A DNA stretch of 32,132 nucleotides from M55B154 sp964345775 (GCA_964345775.1 CAYFSO010000020.1:1-32132); one strand, 5' to 3'. Numbered from the stretch's first letter, positions 7,721-16,586 are shown. Program-made: numbers and translations. Notes: generated from the letters alone by a model not told the origin.

Positions 7721-9424
7721 ATGAAAGATCCGCAAAAAGACAAGCTTGCCCTTGAAATGTATGAAAACCTGAAACCCAACATGGCTGACTATGTTGCCGA
7801 ATATGCTAAATCGAAAAAGAAACAGATCGCCATCATTGAACATAACACGGGTGATAAAGTTACCTGGAAGGATTTCAATACCTCGGTTTCTGCATTTGCC
7901 GCCAAGCTCCTTTCCATTGGCCTGAAGAAGGGTGATATCGTGGCAACCAGCCTGCCCCTTTTGAAAGAACACGTGTACCTCATGTATGCCTGCTACAGGG
8001 TCGGAATTATAGTTGCCCCCCTTGATTTACGGCTGAAAACCGGGGAGATCCAGTACTGCATGGACAGGTTGAAACCAAAAGCGTACTTTTTCCTGGGAAA
8101 GACTCCGGTGGCTGATTTCAGGCCCATGATAAAAGAGGTGATGGAAAGATCTCCATTCGTGGAGCACTGGATACAGTTCCAGAAAGAAGAAGACCTTATA
8201 ATGGATGGTGCCACGGGTGTCACGGAATTCGTGAAGGACATAAAGAAGGTATTCATCAAGAGCATTTTCACCGGCAGCGTGAGAAAAGCCCATAAAAAAG
8301 TTGAAAAACGTGATCCCTGCCTCATCATCTTCACAACCGGGTCAACCGGATCACCAAAACCTGCCCTGCTGTGCCACGAGGGCATTCTTACGCAGAATAT
8401 CGGTCTTGCCGCCGCCTTCGAGATACGAAAGGGGGACATTTTCCTGATAAACCTTCCCCCGTCCCACGTGGGTTGTACCACCGAACAGCTGGCCACTACC
8501 GTTTATGGTGGAGGGACATCCGTTCTGCTGCATATATTTGATCCAAAGATGAGTCTTGAGGCCATACAGGAGCACGGGGTAACCTGCCTGGGGCAGATAC
8601 CGGCACTGTTCAACATGGAGTGGCGTCTTCCCGAGTATGACCAGTTCGATCTTTCCAGCCTGCGTTTTGCCATATACGGCGGGCAGGCGGTTTCCCGTGA
8701 ATTCCTGGTCAAAATGAAGAAGATGGCACCCCAGATAGGTACCGGCCTGGGGTTAACTGAAACGTCCGGCTTCTGTACCTATACCGATGTTGACGCGGGG
8801 GTTGACGAGATAGTCAAGAGCATTGGCTATGATATGCCGTTGTGCCCGTTGACGGTGCGTGAACCAATGAACGCGGATAAAAGCGCAGGGCGGGAAAAAC
8901 CACGCGGGGAAGTGGGAGATATATGCTTTTCGGGGCCCCAGATATTTATCGGGTACCTGAATGATCCGGAGAATACGGCCAGAACAATATCGAAGGAGGG
9001 GGTGTGCTACACCGGTGACCTCGGCTATTACGATGATGAAGGGCTGCATTTTTCAGGTAGATCCAAGCTGGTGATCAAGCCAAAAGGGTACCAGGTGTTT
9101 CCCGATGACGTGGAACATCATATTTTTGAAAAACTGAAAAGTAAAATAAACCAGATAGCCGTTGTGGGCGCGCCACACGAAGTGTATTCAGAAGGGATCA
9201 TTGCATTCGTGGAGCCGGTTGAAGGGGCCAGCATCACTGAAAGCGAAGTTATGGAAGCATGCGAAGACATTTCTTCTTACTCGAGGCCTTCTCACGTTGA
9301 GATCATAACTTCCGGAGAATTCCCCCTCAACAGGGTTGCAAAAACTGATTACATGGAATTAAAGGGGGAAGCGCAGAAGGTGATAGAACGGCTTCGCGCA
9401 GAAGGAAAATGGGACGCTTCATGA
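7721..9424 (+). CDS. AMP-dependent acyl-CoA synthetase / ligase
   Basis: This ANL-superfamily enzyme activates a carboxylic acid with ATP to an acyl-adenylate and then normally to the acyl-CoA. The 567-residue product has the P-loop motif TTGSTGSPK (205-213), the ADP-forming-region motif LGLTETSG, the ribose-binding motif YTGDLGYYDDEG, the hinge GRSKLVIKPKGYQV, and the C-terminal catalytic lysine in NRVAKTDY. It has the length of a medium/long-chain fatty acyl-CoA synthetase; the substrate cannot be told from sequence. The start at 7721 follows GGGAGGAGG. An in-frame ATG at 7697 lies upstream of that site and is unlikely. The gene is monocistronic, with palindromes in the upstream region and a terminator just after the stop. 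Confidence 0.92.
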   Translation: MKDPQKDKLALEMYENLKPNMADYVAEYAKSKKKQIAIIEHNTGDKVTWKDFNTSVSAFAAKLLSIGLKKGDIVATSLPLLKEHVYLMYACYRVGIIVAPLDLRLKTGEIQYCMDRLKPKAYFFLGKTPVADFRPMIKEVMERSPFVEHWIQFQKEEDLIMDGATGVTEFVKDIKKVFIKSIFTGSVRKAHKKVEKRDPCLIIFTTGSTGSPKPALLCHEGILTQNIGLAAAFEIRKGDIFLINLPPSHVGCTTEQLATTVYGGGTSVLLHIFDPKMSLEAIQEHGVTCLGQIPALFNMEWRLPEYDQFDLSSLRFAIYGGQAVSREFLVKMKKMAPQIGTGLGLTETSGFCTYTDVDAGVDEIVKSIGYDMPLCPLTVREPMNADKSAGREKPRGEVGDICFSGPQIFIGYLNDPENTARTISKEGVCYTGDLGYYDDEGLHFSGRSKLVIKPKGYQVFPDDVEHHIFEKLKSKINQIAVVGAPHEVYSEGIIAFVEPVEGASITESEVMEACEDISSYSRPSHVEIITSGEFPLNRVAKTDYMELKGEAQKVIERLRAEGKWDAS

Positions 9425-9454
9425 GAAAATAAAACGGCATACATGACAAAATAT

Positions 9455-9485
9455 GCTCCCGTCCATACGAACGGGAGCTTTTTTT
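9455..9485 (+). terminator. Rho-independent terminator after acyl-CoA synthetase
   Basis: The stem GCTCCCGT (9455-9462) pairs perfectly with ACGGGAGC (9471-9478) and is followed by seven T. It separates the synthetase from the hypothetical cluster downstream. Confidence 0.9.
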
Positions 9486-9544
9486 GTTGCGTGTAGAGTA
9501 TAGATGGTTTAGAGTATTCCTGGAAATGACAGTATAGAATACGA

Positions 9545-9820
9545 GTGACGGATATGGAGCACCTGGTGGAACTGCACGTGGGAGATCATTGCATTGAAAC
9601 TGCTTCAAGAAAAAAGTTGAAGCAGCTCATGGATCTCTATTTCGAGGACAGCGGACCAGCGGATATCGAGGAGCAGATACTGGTTTTGCAGGATTTCCTC
9701 GAGCAGAGCGACTTTGCGGCGCTGCGAAGTTCAGACAGCCGTCTTTCAGGCGAAGAAGAATCCCGCGTGTGGTTGCGAAGGGATGAAAGTGGAAAAGTTG
9801 TTTTGGACTTTGCAGGGTAG
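9545..9820 (+). CDS. Hypothetical acidic protein, first gene of uncharacterised cluster
   Basis: This is a 91-residue soluble protein that I do not recognise. It starts with GTG at 9545, or with ATG three codons later at 9554; neither has a convincing ribosome-binding site. A TATAGAAT at 9533-9540 could be a -10 box, which would leave almost no leader. The product has an amphipathic acidic middle (DIEEQILVLQDFLEQSDF) and ends with a strand-like RVWLRRDESGKVVLDFAG. There are no membrane segments or cysteine motifs. It lies 24 bp upstream of the receiver-like gene and in the same direction, after a strong terminator, so it probably opens a four-gene transcription unit. Confidence 0.6.
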   Translation: MTDMEHLVELHVGDHCIETASRKKLKQLMDLYFEDSGPADIEEQILVLQDFLEQSDFAALRSSDSRLSGEEESRVWLRRDESGKVVLDFAG

Positions 9821-9844
9821 AATATTGTTAAACAGGAATTGGTC

Positions 9845-10714
9845 ATGGAACGTGTAGATATCTGGTATTTGACCGACAACGAAAAAGGCGAAAAAATTGC
9901 CGATGCCATCAAGTCCCTGGGACTGACCATTAACCTGGTCAGGGCCCATGATCTTTCTGAATGCAATATCGTACATTCTTCCATTAACCTTTTCATAATT
10001 GACCTGGCAAACTCTGACGTAGAACAAGTTATGAACGTCTGCAGGGATGATCCCCGTCTTCAACCATTCATCAAGTTTATTGTCCTTAATAAAAAAGAGA
10101 TACGCAGGGCATCCGGGCTTGCCTCGCAACTTCTTCACGTGGAGTTTATTTCCAGGCCGGTACAGAAACGTGAATTCCTGCTGCTGCTTGAGAAGTCACT
10201 GATCGTGGAACGATACCGGGAAATAATGTCGGTTGTGTCGAAGGAAGCTGAAAACAGGATAGAGGCGTACGAGAACCTGCTGGATATTAACAGGCGTGAC
10301 ATATTTGAATCCGAGAAGGAAAAACATGCCTTCGAAAAGATCGTCGATTTCGAAAAACATATCATGAAAGAGCAAAAAGACCTCAACAGGGCAATAACTG
10401 AATTCTCTGTCATGCGTCAGCAGGAAATGTTTGACATGAAAAAGAGGATCAACGCTGAAGAAATGCTGGCGGGATTACGCAGGCAGGAGTTGATGGACGC
10501 GCAGCGGGTGATCAATGCACAGGAATCAGTGATCGAGTTCTCTTCGCAGGAACTGGATGATGCCAAGAGAATAATCGATGCCAATGAACGGGCCCATGAG
10601 CTGGGCAGAATGGAAGCCATGGAGTTGCACCAGGAGCTGGGAAGGGAAAAACAGAAAAACGTGGTTTTACAGGATGAGATCAACAGGCTCAAGTCCATTA
10701 TTAACGAGAAATGA
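9845..10714 (+). CDS. Receiver-like domain protein with long 21-residue-repeat coiled coil
   Basis: This is a 289-residue cytoplasmic protein. Residues 1-~118 look like a degenerate response-regulator receiver: strand 1 DIWYLTDN, strand 3 ending in an acidic residue at the phosphoacceptor place (NLFIID, D53), and strand 5 ending FISRPV, where the usual Lys-Pro is Arg104-Pro105. The second acidic residue near D11 is only partly conserved, so phosphorylation is uncertain. From ~125 to the end the chain is charged and helical. Residues 193-255 are three tandem 21-residue repeats of the form QE(M/L)xDxxxxI(N/D)AxE, exactly three heptads each. The ATG at 9845 follows AGGAA; the TTG two codons earlier is less likely. 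No output domain is present, suggesting a scaffold or signalling adaptor (inference). Confidence 0.72.
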   Translation: MERVDIWYLTDNEKGEKIADAIKSLGLTINLVRAHDLSECNIVHSSINLFIIDLANSDVEQVMNVCRDDPRLQPFIKFIVLNKKEIRRASGLASQLLHVEFISRPVQKREFLLLLEKSLIVERYREIMSVVSKEAENRIEAYENLLDINRRDIFESEKEKHAFEKIVDFEKHIMKEQKDLNRAITEFSVMRQQEMFDMKKRINAEEMLAGLRRQELMDAQRVINAQESVIEFSSQELDDAKRIIDANERAHELGRMEAMELHQELGREKQKNVVLQDEINRLKSIINEK

Positions 10715-11270
10715 CCGGGGCTGCTTCCTTCCCGCCCTTATTGTACTTTTGCTGTTTGTTCAGCCTGCACATTCCTGGTTCCTTGACCGGGGTCTTGAAT
10801 CCACGGTGCAGGAGATGAAACACCTGTTCAGGGAAAAAAAGCTGATGCGCCTGTACAACAGGCATGTAGACCCCGACCTGAAAAGTGATATACACCGTCT
10901 TATCGACAGGATGAAAAAGGATGACAGGAACGGTGGCAAAATAGCAGGGAGGATAGGCTTTACGGGGTACGCGGCCATGAAAAGGGCTGACCATGAAACC
11001 ATCGTATCTCATTTCTTTGAAACCATGGTGAACTCACCGGGCAAAAAACCGTCGGGAATAAAAAACGAAAGCTATCTGCGGCTTGCCCTTGCCCTCTCTT
11101 TATTGTTCGCACATCTTGATGAAGGGATGGAAATTGCCGATAAAAGAATTGACAGGCGCGATGCAGAGATTATTTACAAGGGTAACAGTTTTACCATGGC
11201 TGCCTGTTATGTCTACCGGAAAGGGCGGTGGTTCCTGTCAGACGACAGGCACTGTGCCGGAAAAGATTAA
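10674..11270 (+). CDS. Hypothetical exported protein
   Basis: This 198-residue product belongs to no family I recognise. It starts with a signal-peptide-like segment: a short basic region (TRNDRG), the hydrophobic core CFLPALIVLLLFVQP, and a plausible cleavage after AHS before WFLDRG. The mature part is basic and helical (REKKLMRLYNRH, IHRLIDRMKKDD) and ends with a strand pair, AACYVYRKGRWFLSDDRH. No ATG, GTG or TTG lies in frame between 10674 and the signal peptide. The ATG at 10674 is therefore the best start, giving a 41-bp overlap with the preceding gene; its ribosome-binding site is poor. The overlap suggests translational coupling to the receiver-like protein. Confidence 0.6.
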   Translation: MRSTGSSPLLTRNDRGCFLPALIVLLLFVQPAHSWFLDRGLESTVQEMKHLFREKKLMRLYNRHVDPDLKSDIHRLIDRMKKDDRNGGKIAGRIGFTGYAAMKRADHETIVSHFFETMVNSPGKKPSGIKNESYLRLALALSLLFAHLDEGMEIADKRIDRRDAEIIYKGNSFTMAACYVYRKGRWFLSDDRHCAGKD

Positions 11271-11288
11271 ATTGTATAGTGAGATTGT

Positions 11289-11555
11289 ATGGAGTGGGAA
11301 AAAATACTGGTTGATTCGGTAAAGGACGGGAAGATCAGGGAACTGCACCTGAAAAAGATACCGGTGCTCAAAACCTGTAATAACTGGCGTGAAGTTGAGC
11401 CTGTTGGATGGATCGACCATACCATGAAACTGTCCCATTACAAGGGAGCCATTGTGAAGCTGCATGGGAGAATATATTTTGTTACCGATAAAACCATCAA
11501 TGCCCTCAGTGAATATATTAACTGGAAATTTCCAGGGAGAATAGACGTTATCTGA
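11289..11555 (+). CDS. Hypothetical small basic protein, last gene of cluster
   Basis: This is an 88-residue soluble protein, not recognised. It is rich in alternating hydrophobic and charged residues (ILVDSVKDGKIRELHLKKIPVL; IVKLHGRIYFVTDKTI), which suggests a small beta-rich fold with a C-terminal helix. It lies 18 bp after the exported-protein gene, in the same direction, and stops 12 bp before the convergent helicase-associated-domain gene. Its ribosome-binding site is weak, so coupled translation is possible. Codon use looks like that of its neighbours. Confidence 0.55.
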   Translation: MEWEKILVDSVKDGKIRELHLKKIPVLKTCNNWREVEPVGWIDHTMKLSHYKGAIVKLHGRIYFVTDKTINALSEYINWKFPGRIDVI

Positions 11556-11567
11556 ATCAGCCGGGTT

Positions 11568-13421
11568 CTACGCGTCATCTTCAAAAATTGAAATGACCGC
11601 TTCCTTCCTGTGAGACGCCTTTATGATCCTGTCAAGGTGATCGGGATTGATAATGGCGTAATGCGGGGATATCCTCTCAGCAATGCCCTTTTTCAGTTTG
11701 CCCTCTTCAAGTTCATCTATGAATTCAGGATCGTTCGCGCGTATCAAAATGGCCCTCTGTATCTGGATGCGGAGAGTTCGGGTGACCCATTCCTTCAGCT
11801 GGAAACTAAGGTTTTGCGGGATCTTGTTCTTCGAATACTGTTCAAGCGAATGCATAAAAATATCCTGGTCCATTCCCCGCTGCTGTGCCCGCAGTATGGA
11901 CTGGCGGGTAATCCGGGCGTGAATGATCACGTCATCCTGTATGATTTCGGTATGGGCAAGTATATGATACTGGGTTTCAGAAGATATTTCCCGGGATGGT
12001 ATCATTACGGTAAAATCCGGATTTATGTAGATGGCCCTTTTTTGTTCTTTTTTCTGCTCCACTGCCTTGTTGCTGCCATACAGCTCAATGCCGATGTCGG
12101 TCAGGAATATGGTATCATCCTCCATTCCCGCAATACCGGCGATCAATAGAAAGTTCAGGGCCCTGTTGAATTCTGCTTTTATGGTCTCTTTCAGCTCAGG
12201 CAGGTTCAAGAGGTCGTATATCATGATGGAGGTGTAGTTTTCCAGCATGTACATGGTGAACAGTGTGCTGTATCGTACCGGGGAGAGCCTGGTGAGCCTG
12301 TCCTTTAAAATTTGAACTGTTTCGCTTTCAGGTATCCCAACGCAGGGTGGGAGAAGCTCATCGGTTAATGCCTGTTCAATCACAGCTGTCATAGTTTTCT
12401 TTAAGAACGATGCAGGACGTGAAAGCTGTTCCTCGACGGGCTTAAGGGTGATGGAGATGTTTTCTCTCCGGATGCGAACAAGCCCCATCTGGTAGAGGGC
12501 ATACAGGCAGAATGATGCCATGTGGGTTCTGGAAAGCGGCTTACCTGAAAGGGTGATCACCTGCGGCATGGCGCCGCTAACCCTGGAGAAATCTATTTTC
12601 CTGAAATCCCTGTTCTGCGTGAGAAAAAGCCCGTAATTGGTGACCATGTCATATGTTTTCAGGATGGAATATAACAACCTGTACCGGTTATGTATATATC
12701 CTCCCGGTTCCGGCAGGGGGGTGGTGTACATTGCCGTAAGGGCGTTTATATACTTCTTTTCTACCAGTACGAAGGTGATAAAACGCTTTTCAATATTATG
12801 AAAAATGGAAATGATACCCGCCTCTTTTAATTCAAGCAGTATCTTTTCTACCGATGCTTCGGGTATTGCTTTGTTGATCATGTGGAGGGTGGCCAGCCCG
12901 CCGTGGTCGGCAAGAAGTGAGAGAAGGGAATGCGCATGGCTGTTGGGGTTGTATCGCAACGCCTTCTCTTTCCCGGGATCATTTGTTATGTTGTCTGAAC
13001 GTGAACGCAGTTTCTTATGAAGCTCTCTCTCGTTTATGGGGGAAAGTATTTCTGCTATCTCGGGGAAAAGAAAAACCTTGTCCAGCTTGTTGTTTAAAAG
13101 CTGCCGGTTTTTCAGCACGTATACAACCAGCCTTGAAGAAAGGTTATCCGTGATCTTTTCAATATGCTGGACAGGGAGGTTGAGTTCTTTCTCAATATCA
13201 CTGAAAGTAAAGGCCTTACCGCTTGTGACCAGCAACCTGAGCAGCATAAGCTCGTCGCGGTCGCATTCCGAGAGTGTGACATCCAGCCCCGTATACGTGA
13301 GCAACCTTGATAAAAGGTCGCTGGATTTGGCGTTTCGGGGTTTCTGGAATTTCAGCAGTGATGCCAGTTTCTTTCTGTCCGCATCTGAAAGAGAAGCTGC
13401 TTTATTCGTTATTCTTTTCAT
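11568..13421 (-). CDS. Orphan helicase-associated-domain (XPB/Ssl2-like N-terminal type) protein
   Basis: This 617-residue soluble protein has no Walker motifs, so it is not itself a helicase. The segment from about residue 475 (IYINPDFTVMIP ... ITRQSILRAQQRG ... IPQNLSFQLKEWV) matches the pattern of the helicase-associated domain found in XPB/Ssl2-like helicases and in stand-alone bacterial proteins (PF13625 type). The N-terminal half has several winged-helix-like stretches, for example FTFSDIEKELNLPVQHIEKITDNL and GGLATLHMINKAIPEASVEKILLEL, suggesting a DNA-binding array. Stand-alone members are known from actinobacteria and Leptospira-type genomes; their role is unestablished. No ribosome-binding site is evident before the ATG, and the leader is AT-rich. 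It is transcribed alone, convergent with the hypothetical cluster and divergent from lepB. Confidence 0.65.
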   Translation of the reverse strand: MKRITNKAASLSDADRKKLASLLKFQKPRNAKSSDLLSRLLTYTGLDVTLSECDRDELMLLRLLVTSGKAFTFSDIEKELNLPVQHIEKITDNLSSRLVVYVLKNRQLLNNKLDKVFLFPEIAEILSPINERELHKKLRSRSDNITNDPGKEKALRYNPNSHAHSLLSLLADHGGLATLHMINKAIPEASVEKILLELKEAGIISIFHNIEKRFITFVLVEKKYINALTAMYTTPLPEPGGYIHNRYRLLYSILKTYDMVTNYGLFLTQNRDFRKIDFSRVSGAMPQVITLSGKPLSRTHMASFCLYALYQMGLVRIRRENISITLKPVEEQLSRPASFLKKTMTAVIEQALTDELLPPCVGIPESETVQILKDRLTRLSPVRYSTLFTMYMLENYTSIMIYDLLNLPELKETIKAEFNRALNFLLIAGIAGMEDDTIFLTDIGIELYGSNKAVEQKKEQKRAIYINPDFTVMIPSREISSETQYHILAHTEIIQDDVIIHARITRQSILRAQQRGMDQDIFMHSLEQYSKNKIPQNLSFQLKEWVTRTLRIQIQRAILIRANDPEFIDELEEGKLKKGIAERISPHYAIINPDHLDRIIKASHRKEAVISIFEDDA

Positions 13422-13608
13422 AATAAAAAAATTGTAGACACATTAATTGGTCTATTCTATATAATGCCAGTCAAATTTGCAATAAAAAATGTAACGATAA
13501 CGAGGTATATATAACATATACCGTATATCCTATATTCTGCATACTGACAGAAACACGTGTATTTTCCCCACAGGAAAATAGAACTGAATTAAGTCCAAGG
13601 AGCATCTG

Positions 13609-14679
13609 ATGTTACAGTTTCTCAGGTTTGATAAAAATGTGGCTGCCGATTCGGAATATTCCATAATCAGCAAAGGGGACGCGGGACGGTTTTTCTTGCG
13701 GCATACGGGCTTCGTCCTGCTTCTCTTGTATTCAACAATATTTCTTGCAGTCGCTATCCCGTACGAAATGACATATTTTATTGGTGGTATTATTACGGCC
13801 ATTTTTCTCGTGAGGCTTGTAAATTTTATCATTAAATACAACAAGTTCAAGGACGGATCCATTCACGTATCACCCGACTTGATCGAGATCAGGGGTAAGG
13901 AGGAGGTATACAGGATCCCCCAGGATGAAGTGACCTATATAGAGGTTAATGTCTTCAGTGACCTGGTAATACGGGAAAAGTACAACAAGACTGTTTTCCC
14001 CATCTCGCTTTTAACGCAGGACGACAGGGAAACGCTGCTGAACAACTTCGTGGACATGGCACCCAACCGTACACGTGTGTACCGCAAGGCATGGGACTTC
14101 TTCGATGCCATTCTTATCGCCTTCATCCTTGCCATGCATATTCGCCAGTTCATTATACAGGCATATTTTATACCCACTGGATCGATGGAAGACACCCTGC
14201 TGGTAGGTGATCACCTGCTGGTAGAGAAGATAACCTATGGCCCCATCATTCCACAGATGATATTCATGGATAAAGCCGTTCACCTGGATTGTATTGGATT
14301 GCGTGATGTACAGCGAAACGATATAGTAATATTCAGGCCTCCCGGGGAGGAGGAAAAAGACTTCATCAAGCGCTGCATAGCCGTGGCAGGCGACGAGGTG
14401 CATGTAAAGAATGGCTACGTGTACGTGAACGATAAACGGCTGGATGAACCCTACGTGAAGGGACATACCACGTACAGGGGTTTCAGTGAAAAGCTCATTG
14501 AAGGAGTGGTTCCCGAAGGGATGATCGTGGCGATGGGTGATAACCGGGAAAACTCATTCGACAGCCGCGGCTTCGGGTACCTTCCCGTGGAACGGATCAA
14601 GGGGAGGGCGTTTATAATGTACTGGAATTCCCAGAACATGGGCAACCTTGATTTTTCCAGGCTCGGACTGATACAGTAG
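13609..14679 (+). CDS. lepB: Signal peptidase I with large N-terminal extension
   Basis: This peptidase cleaves signal peptides of exported proteins at the outer face of the cytoplasmic membrane. The catalytic serine is S192 in TGSMEDTLLVGD and the general-base lysine is K254 in DFIKRCIAVAGDEV. The late motif GDNRENSFDSRGFG is also present. Unusually, about 165 residues precede the catalytic part. They hold two membrane segments (~33-50 and ~55-72), then a soluble beta-rich stretch (IHVSPDLIEIRGKEEVYRIP ... YIEVNVFSDLVI) that looks like a small PH-like or similar domain, and then the membrane helix FFDAILIAFILAMHI next to the active site. Start: ATG after AAGGAG. It heads a likely operon with the transpeptidase 41 bp downstream and the MptE-like gene. 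Confidence 0.9.
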   Translation: MLQFLRFDKNVAADSEYSIISKGDAGRFFLRHTGFVLLLLYSTIFLAVAIPYEMTYFIGGIITAIFLVRLVNFIIKYNKFKDGSIHVSPDLIEIRGKEEVYRIPQDEVTYIEVNVFSDLVIREKYNKTVFPISLLTQDDRETLLNNFVDMAPNRTRVYRKAWDFFDAILIAFILAMHIRQFIIQAYFIPTGSMEDTLLVGDHLLVEKITYGPIIPQMIFMDKAVHLDCIGLRDVQRNDIVIFRPPGEEEKDFIKRCIAVAGDEVHVKNGYVYVNDKRLDEPYVKGHTTYRGFSEKLIEGVVPEGMIVAMGDNRENSFDSRGFGYLPVERIKGRAFIMYWNSQNMGNLDFSRLGLIQ

Positions 14680-14720
14680 CAGCGGTTTTTTAAAAATACA
14701 GGCAGCCCGGCAGTGGGGGT

Positions 14721-16583
14721 ATGAACCAGACAGTATTCAAACGGCGCGTTTTCATTACGGGGATAATAATCGCGGTTATCGCTGCAGCGTTCCTGTACAG
14801 GCTGTTCAACCTGCACTTCACCCCGAAGATACACCTGTCTGACAGGAATTCCGTTAAGATAAAACGTGGATATATAAAGGATACAAATGGAGATATCCTG
14901 GCCATGAGTATCGAGAGGAATTCAGTATACGCCAATCCTTCAATGATAGGTGACCCGGCTGCTGTTGCAGATATACTTGCATCTCACCTGCCTGTCAATA
15001 GAAACGTGATCCATCAGCGGCTCTCCCGTGATAAACGTTTTGTCTGGATAAAACGCAAGGTTGATGACCCCGTCGCGGATAAGATAACGTCCCTCCAGAT
15101 AAAAGGTGTTGGCTTGAAAAAGGAGTTTCTCAGGGTATATCCAAACGGCAGGCTTGCATCGCAGCTTCTTGGATTTGTTGGTGTTGATAATCACGGCCTT
15201 GATGGAATGGAATACAAATACGATGCCCTGCTGACCGGTGACTCCGAAAGGGACAGGCTCCTCGAAAGGGGAACAGATCTCCAGCAGGGGTATTCGGTGG
15301 TACTGACTATTGACCGGCTGGTTCAGGATACGGCCGAACGGGTGCTGGCCGATGGGATAGAGCGTGCAGGTGCGAAGAGGGGGGCAGCGGTTGTGATGGA
15401 AGTGTCCACTGGCCGAATACTGGCTCTTGCCCACGCACCGTCCTTCCACCCCGAGAAGTATTATTCGTATCCCCCCTGGATTCTTGGCAATTTTTCAGTG
15501 GTTGATTCATTTGAACCGGGATCCACACTCAAGATTTTTTCCATGATAACCATACTGGAGCGAAAACCAGACCTTCTCAATAAGAAGTTTACCTGTGACG
15601 GTGAAATTGAGATCGCCGATACCACAATACAGTGTATTTCCAGTCACGGGAAAGTAAATTGCGAAGATATTATTGCCTATTCCTGCAACGTGGGGATTAT
15701 CCGTGCCATGAAGCAGATACGCAGGGCACACCTGTATGACACCCTCAGGCGGTTCGGCTTTGGATCGGAAACCGGTGTGGAAATACCCGGTGAATCTACC
15801 GGTATTCTTCGCCCGCTTTCGAAATGGTCAGGGCTTTCAAAATATTCTATTTCCATAGGACAGGAAATATCGGTAAACTCCATACAGCTGGCTGCCGCGG
15901 TATGCGCCATTGCCAATGAAGGGGTCTACATGGTCCCCTCGGTTGTTGAGGGTATTGAGAATGACAAAGGTGATCTTATTCAGCGTTTTTACCCCAACAG
16001 CAAAGGGCAGGTGGTGAACAGGACAGTTGCGGCAAGGATCATGGACATGATGAAGGAAGTCGTCGTCAGGGGTACCGGCACACAGGCCAGGCTTCCATAT
16101 TACCGGGTGGGAGGTAAAACCGGTACGGGCCAAAAATCTATGAAAAGGGGGGGCTATATGCCCGATAAATACAGTGCGTCCTTTGTGGGCATTGCGCCGC
16201 TTCATGATCCGGATATATGTATACTGGTTGTCCTGGATGAGCCAAAACGTATTACTTCCGGCGGGCAGGGGGCGGCACCGTTATTTGCGGACATGGCGGC
16301 AAGGATCCTGCCGTACAGGGGTAACAGCAAAAGCGTAATGAAAGCGGTTGCCCCGGGACGCTCCGGGGAAGGATCTTACATGAAGCGGTATACGGAGACA
16401 CATGTTCCCGATTTTCGGGGACTAACCCGGTACCAGGCATTGCAGGTACTCATGAAGCTTCAGAAAAAACGTCCTCTTGCGTACAGCTTCACGGGAAATG
16501 GCAGGGTGGTGGGCCAGAAACCTGCACCGGGAAGTGGATGGAAGCAGGAAACAACTATACAGTTACAACTCAGGCAGGAGTGA
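14721..16583 (+). CDS. Class B penicillin-binding protein (FtsI/SpoVD-like) with C-terminal PASTA domain
   Basis: This is a DD-transpeptidase that cross-links peptidoglycan during septation or growth, anchored by one N-terminal helix (VFITGIIIAVIAAAFLYRLF). It has 620 residues. The PBP dimerisation region covers ~50-210. The transpeptidase domain follows with STLK (S268, K271), SCN (S321) and KTG (466-468). A single PASTA module ends the protein (VPDFRGLTRYQALQVL ... VVGQKPAPGSGW). The size and a single PASTA repeat suit the FtsI/SpoVD group, but the gene is not in a division cluster here, so I give no symbol. The short GGGGG just before the ATG is closer than usual for a ribosome-binding site. 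Confidence 0.92.
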   Translation: MNQTVFKRRVFITGIIIAVIAAAFLYRLFNLHFTPKIHLSDRNSVKIKRGYIKDTNGDILAMSIERNSVYANPSMIGDPAAVADILASHLPVNRNVIHQRLSRDKRFVWIKRKVDDPVADKITSLQIKGVGLKKEFLRVYPNGRLASQLLGFVGVDNHGLDGMEYKYDALLTGDSERDRLLERGTDLQQGYSVVLTIDRLVQDTAERVLADGIERAGAKRGAAVVMEVSTGRILALAHAPSFHPEKYYSYPPWILGNFSVVDSFEPGSTLKIFSMITILERKPDLLNKKFTCDGEIEIADTTIQCISSHGKVNCEDIIAYSCNVGIIRAMKQIRRAHLYDTLRRFGFGSETGVEIPGESTGILRPLSKWSGLSKYSISIGQEISVNSIQLAAAVCAIANEGVYMVPSVVEGIENDKGDLIQRFYPNSKGQVVNRTVAARIMDMMKEVVVRGTGTQARLPYYRVGGKTGTGQKSMKRGGYMPDKYSASFVGIAPLHDPDICILVVLDEPKRITSGGQGAAPLFADMAARILPYRGNSKSVMKAVAPGRSGEGSYMKRYTETHVPDFRGLTRYQALQVLMKLQKKRPLAYSFTGNGRVVGQKPAPGSGWKQETTIQLQLRQE

Positions 16584-16586
16584 TAC

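Noticed and set aside
7519..7782. Minus-strand 87-codon ORF in the AT-rich intergenic region
   Set aside because: It overlaps the start of the acyl-CoA synthetase, is compositionally unusual and lacks a ribosome-binding site; it is better explained as chance in AT-rich DNA.
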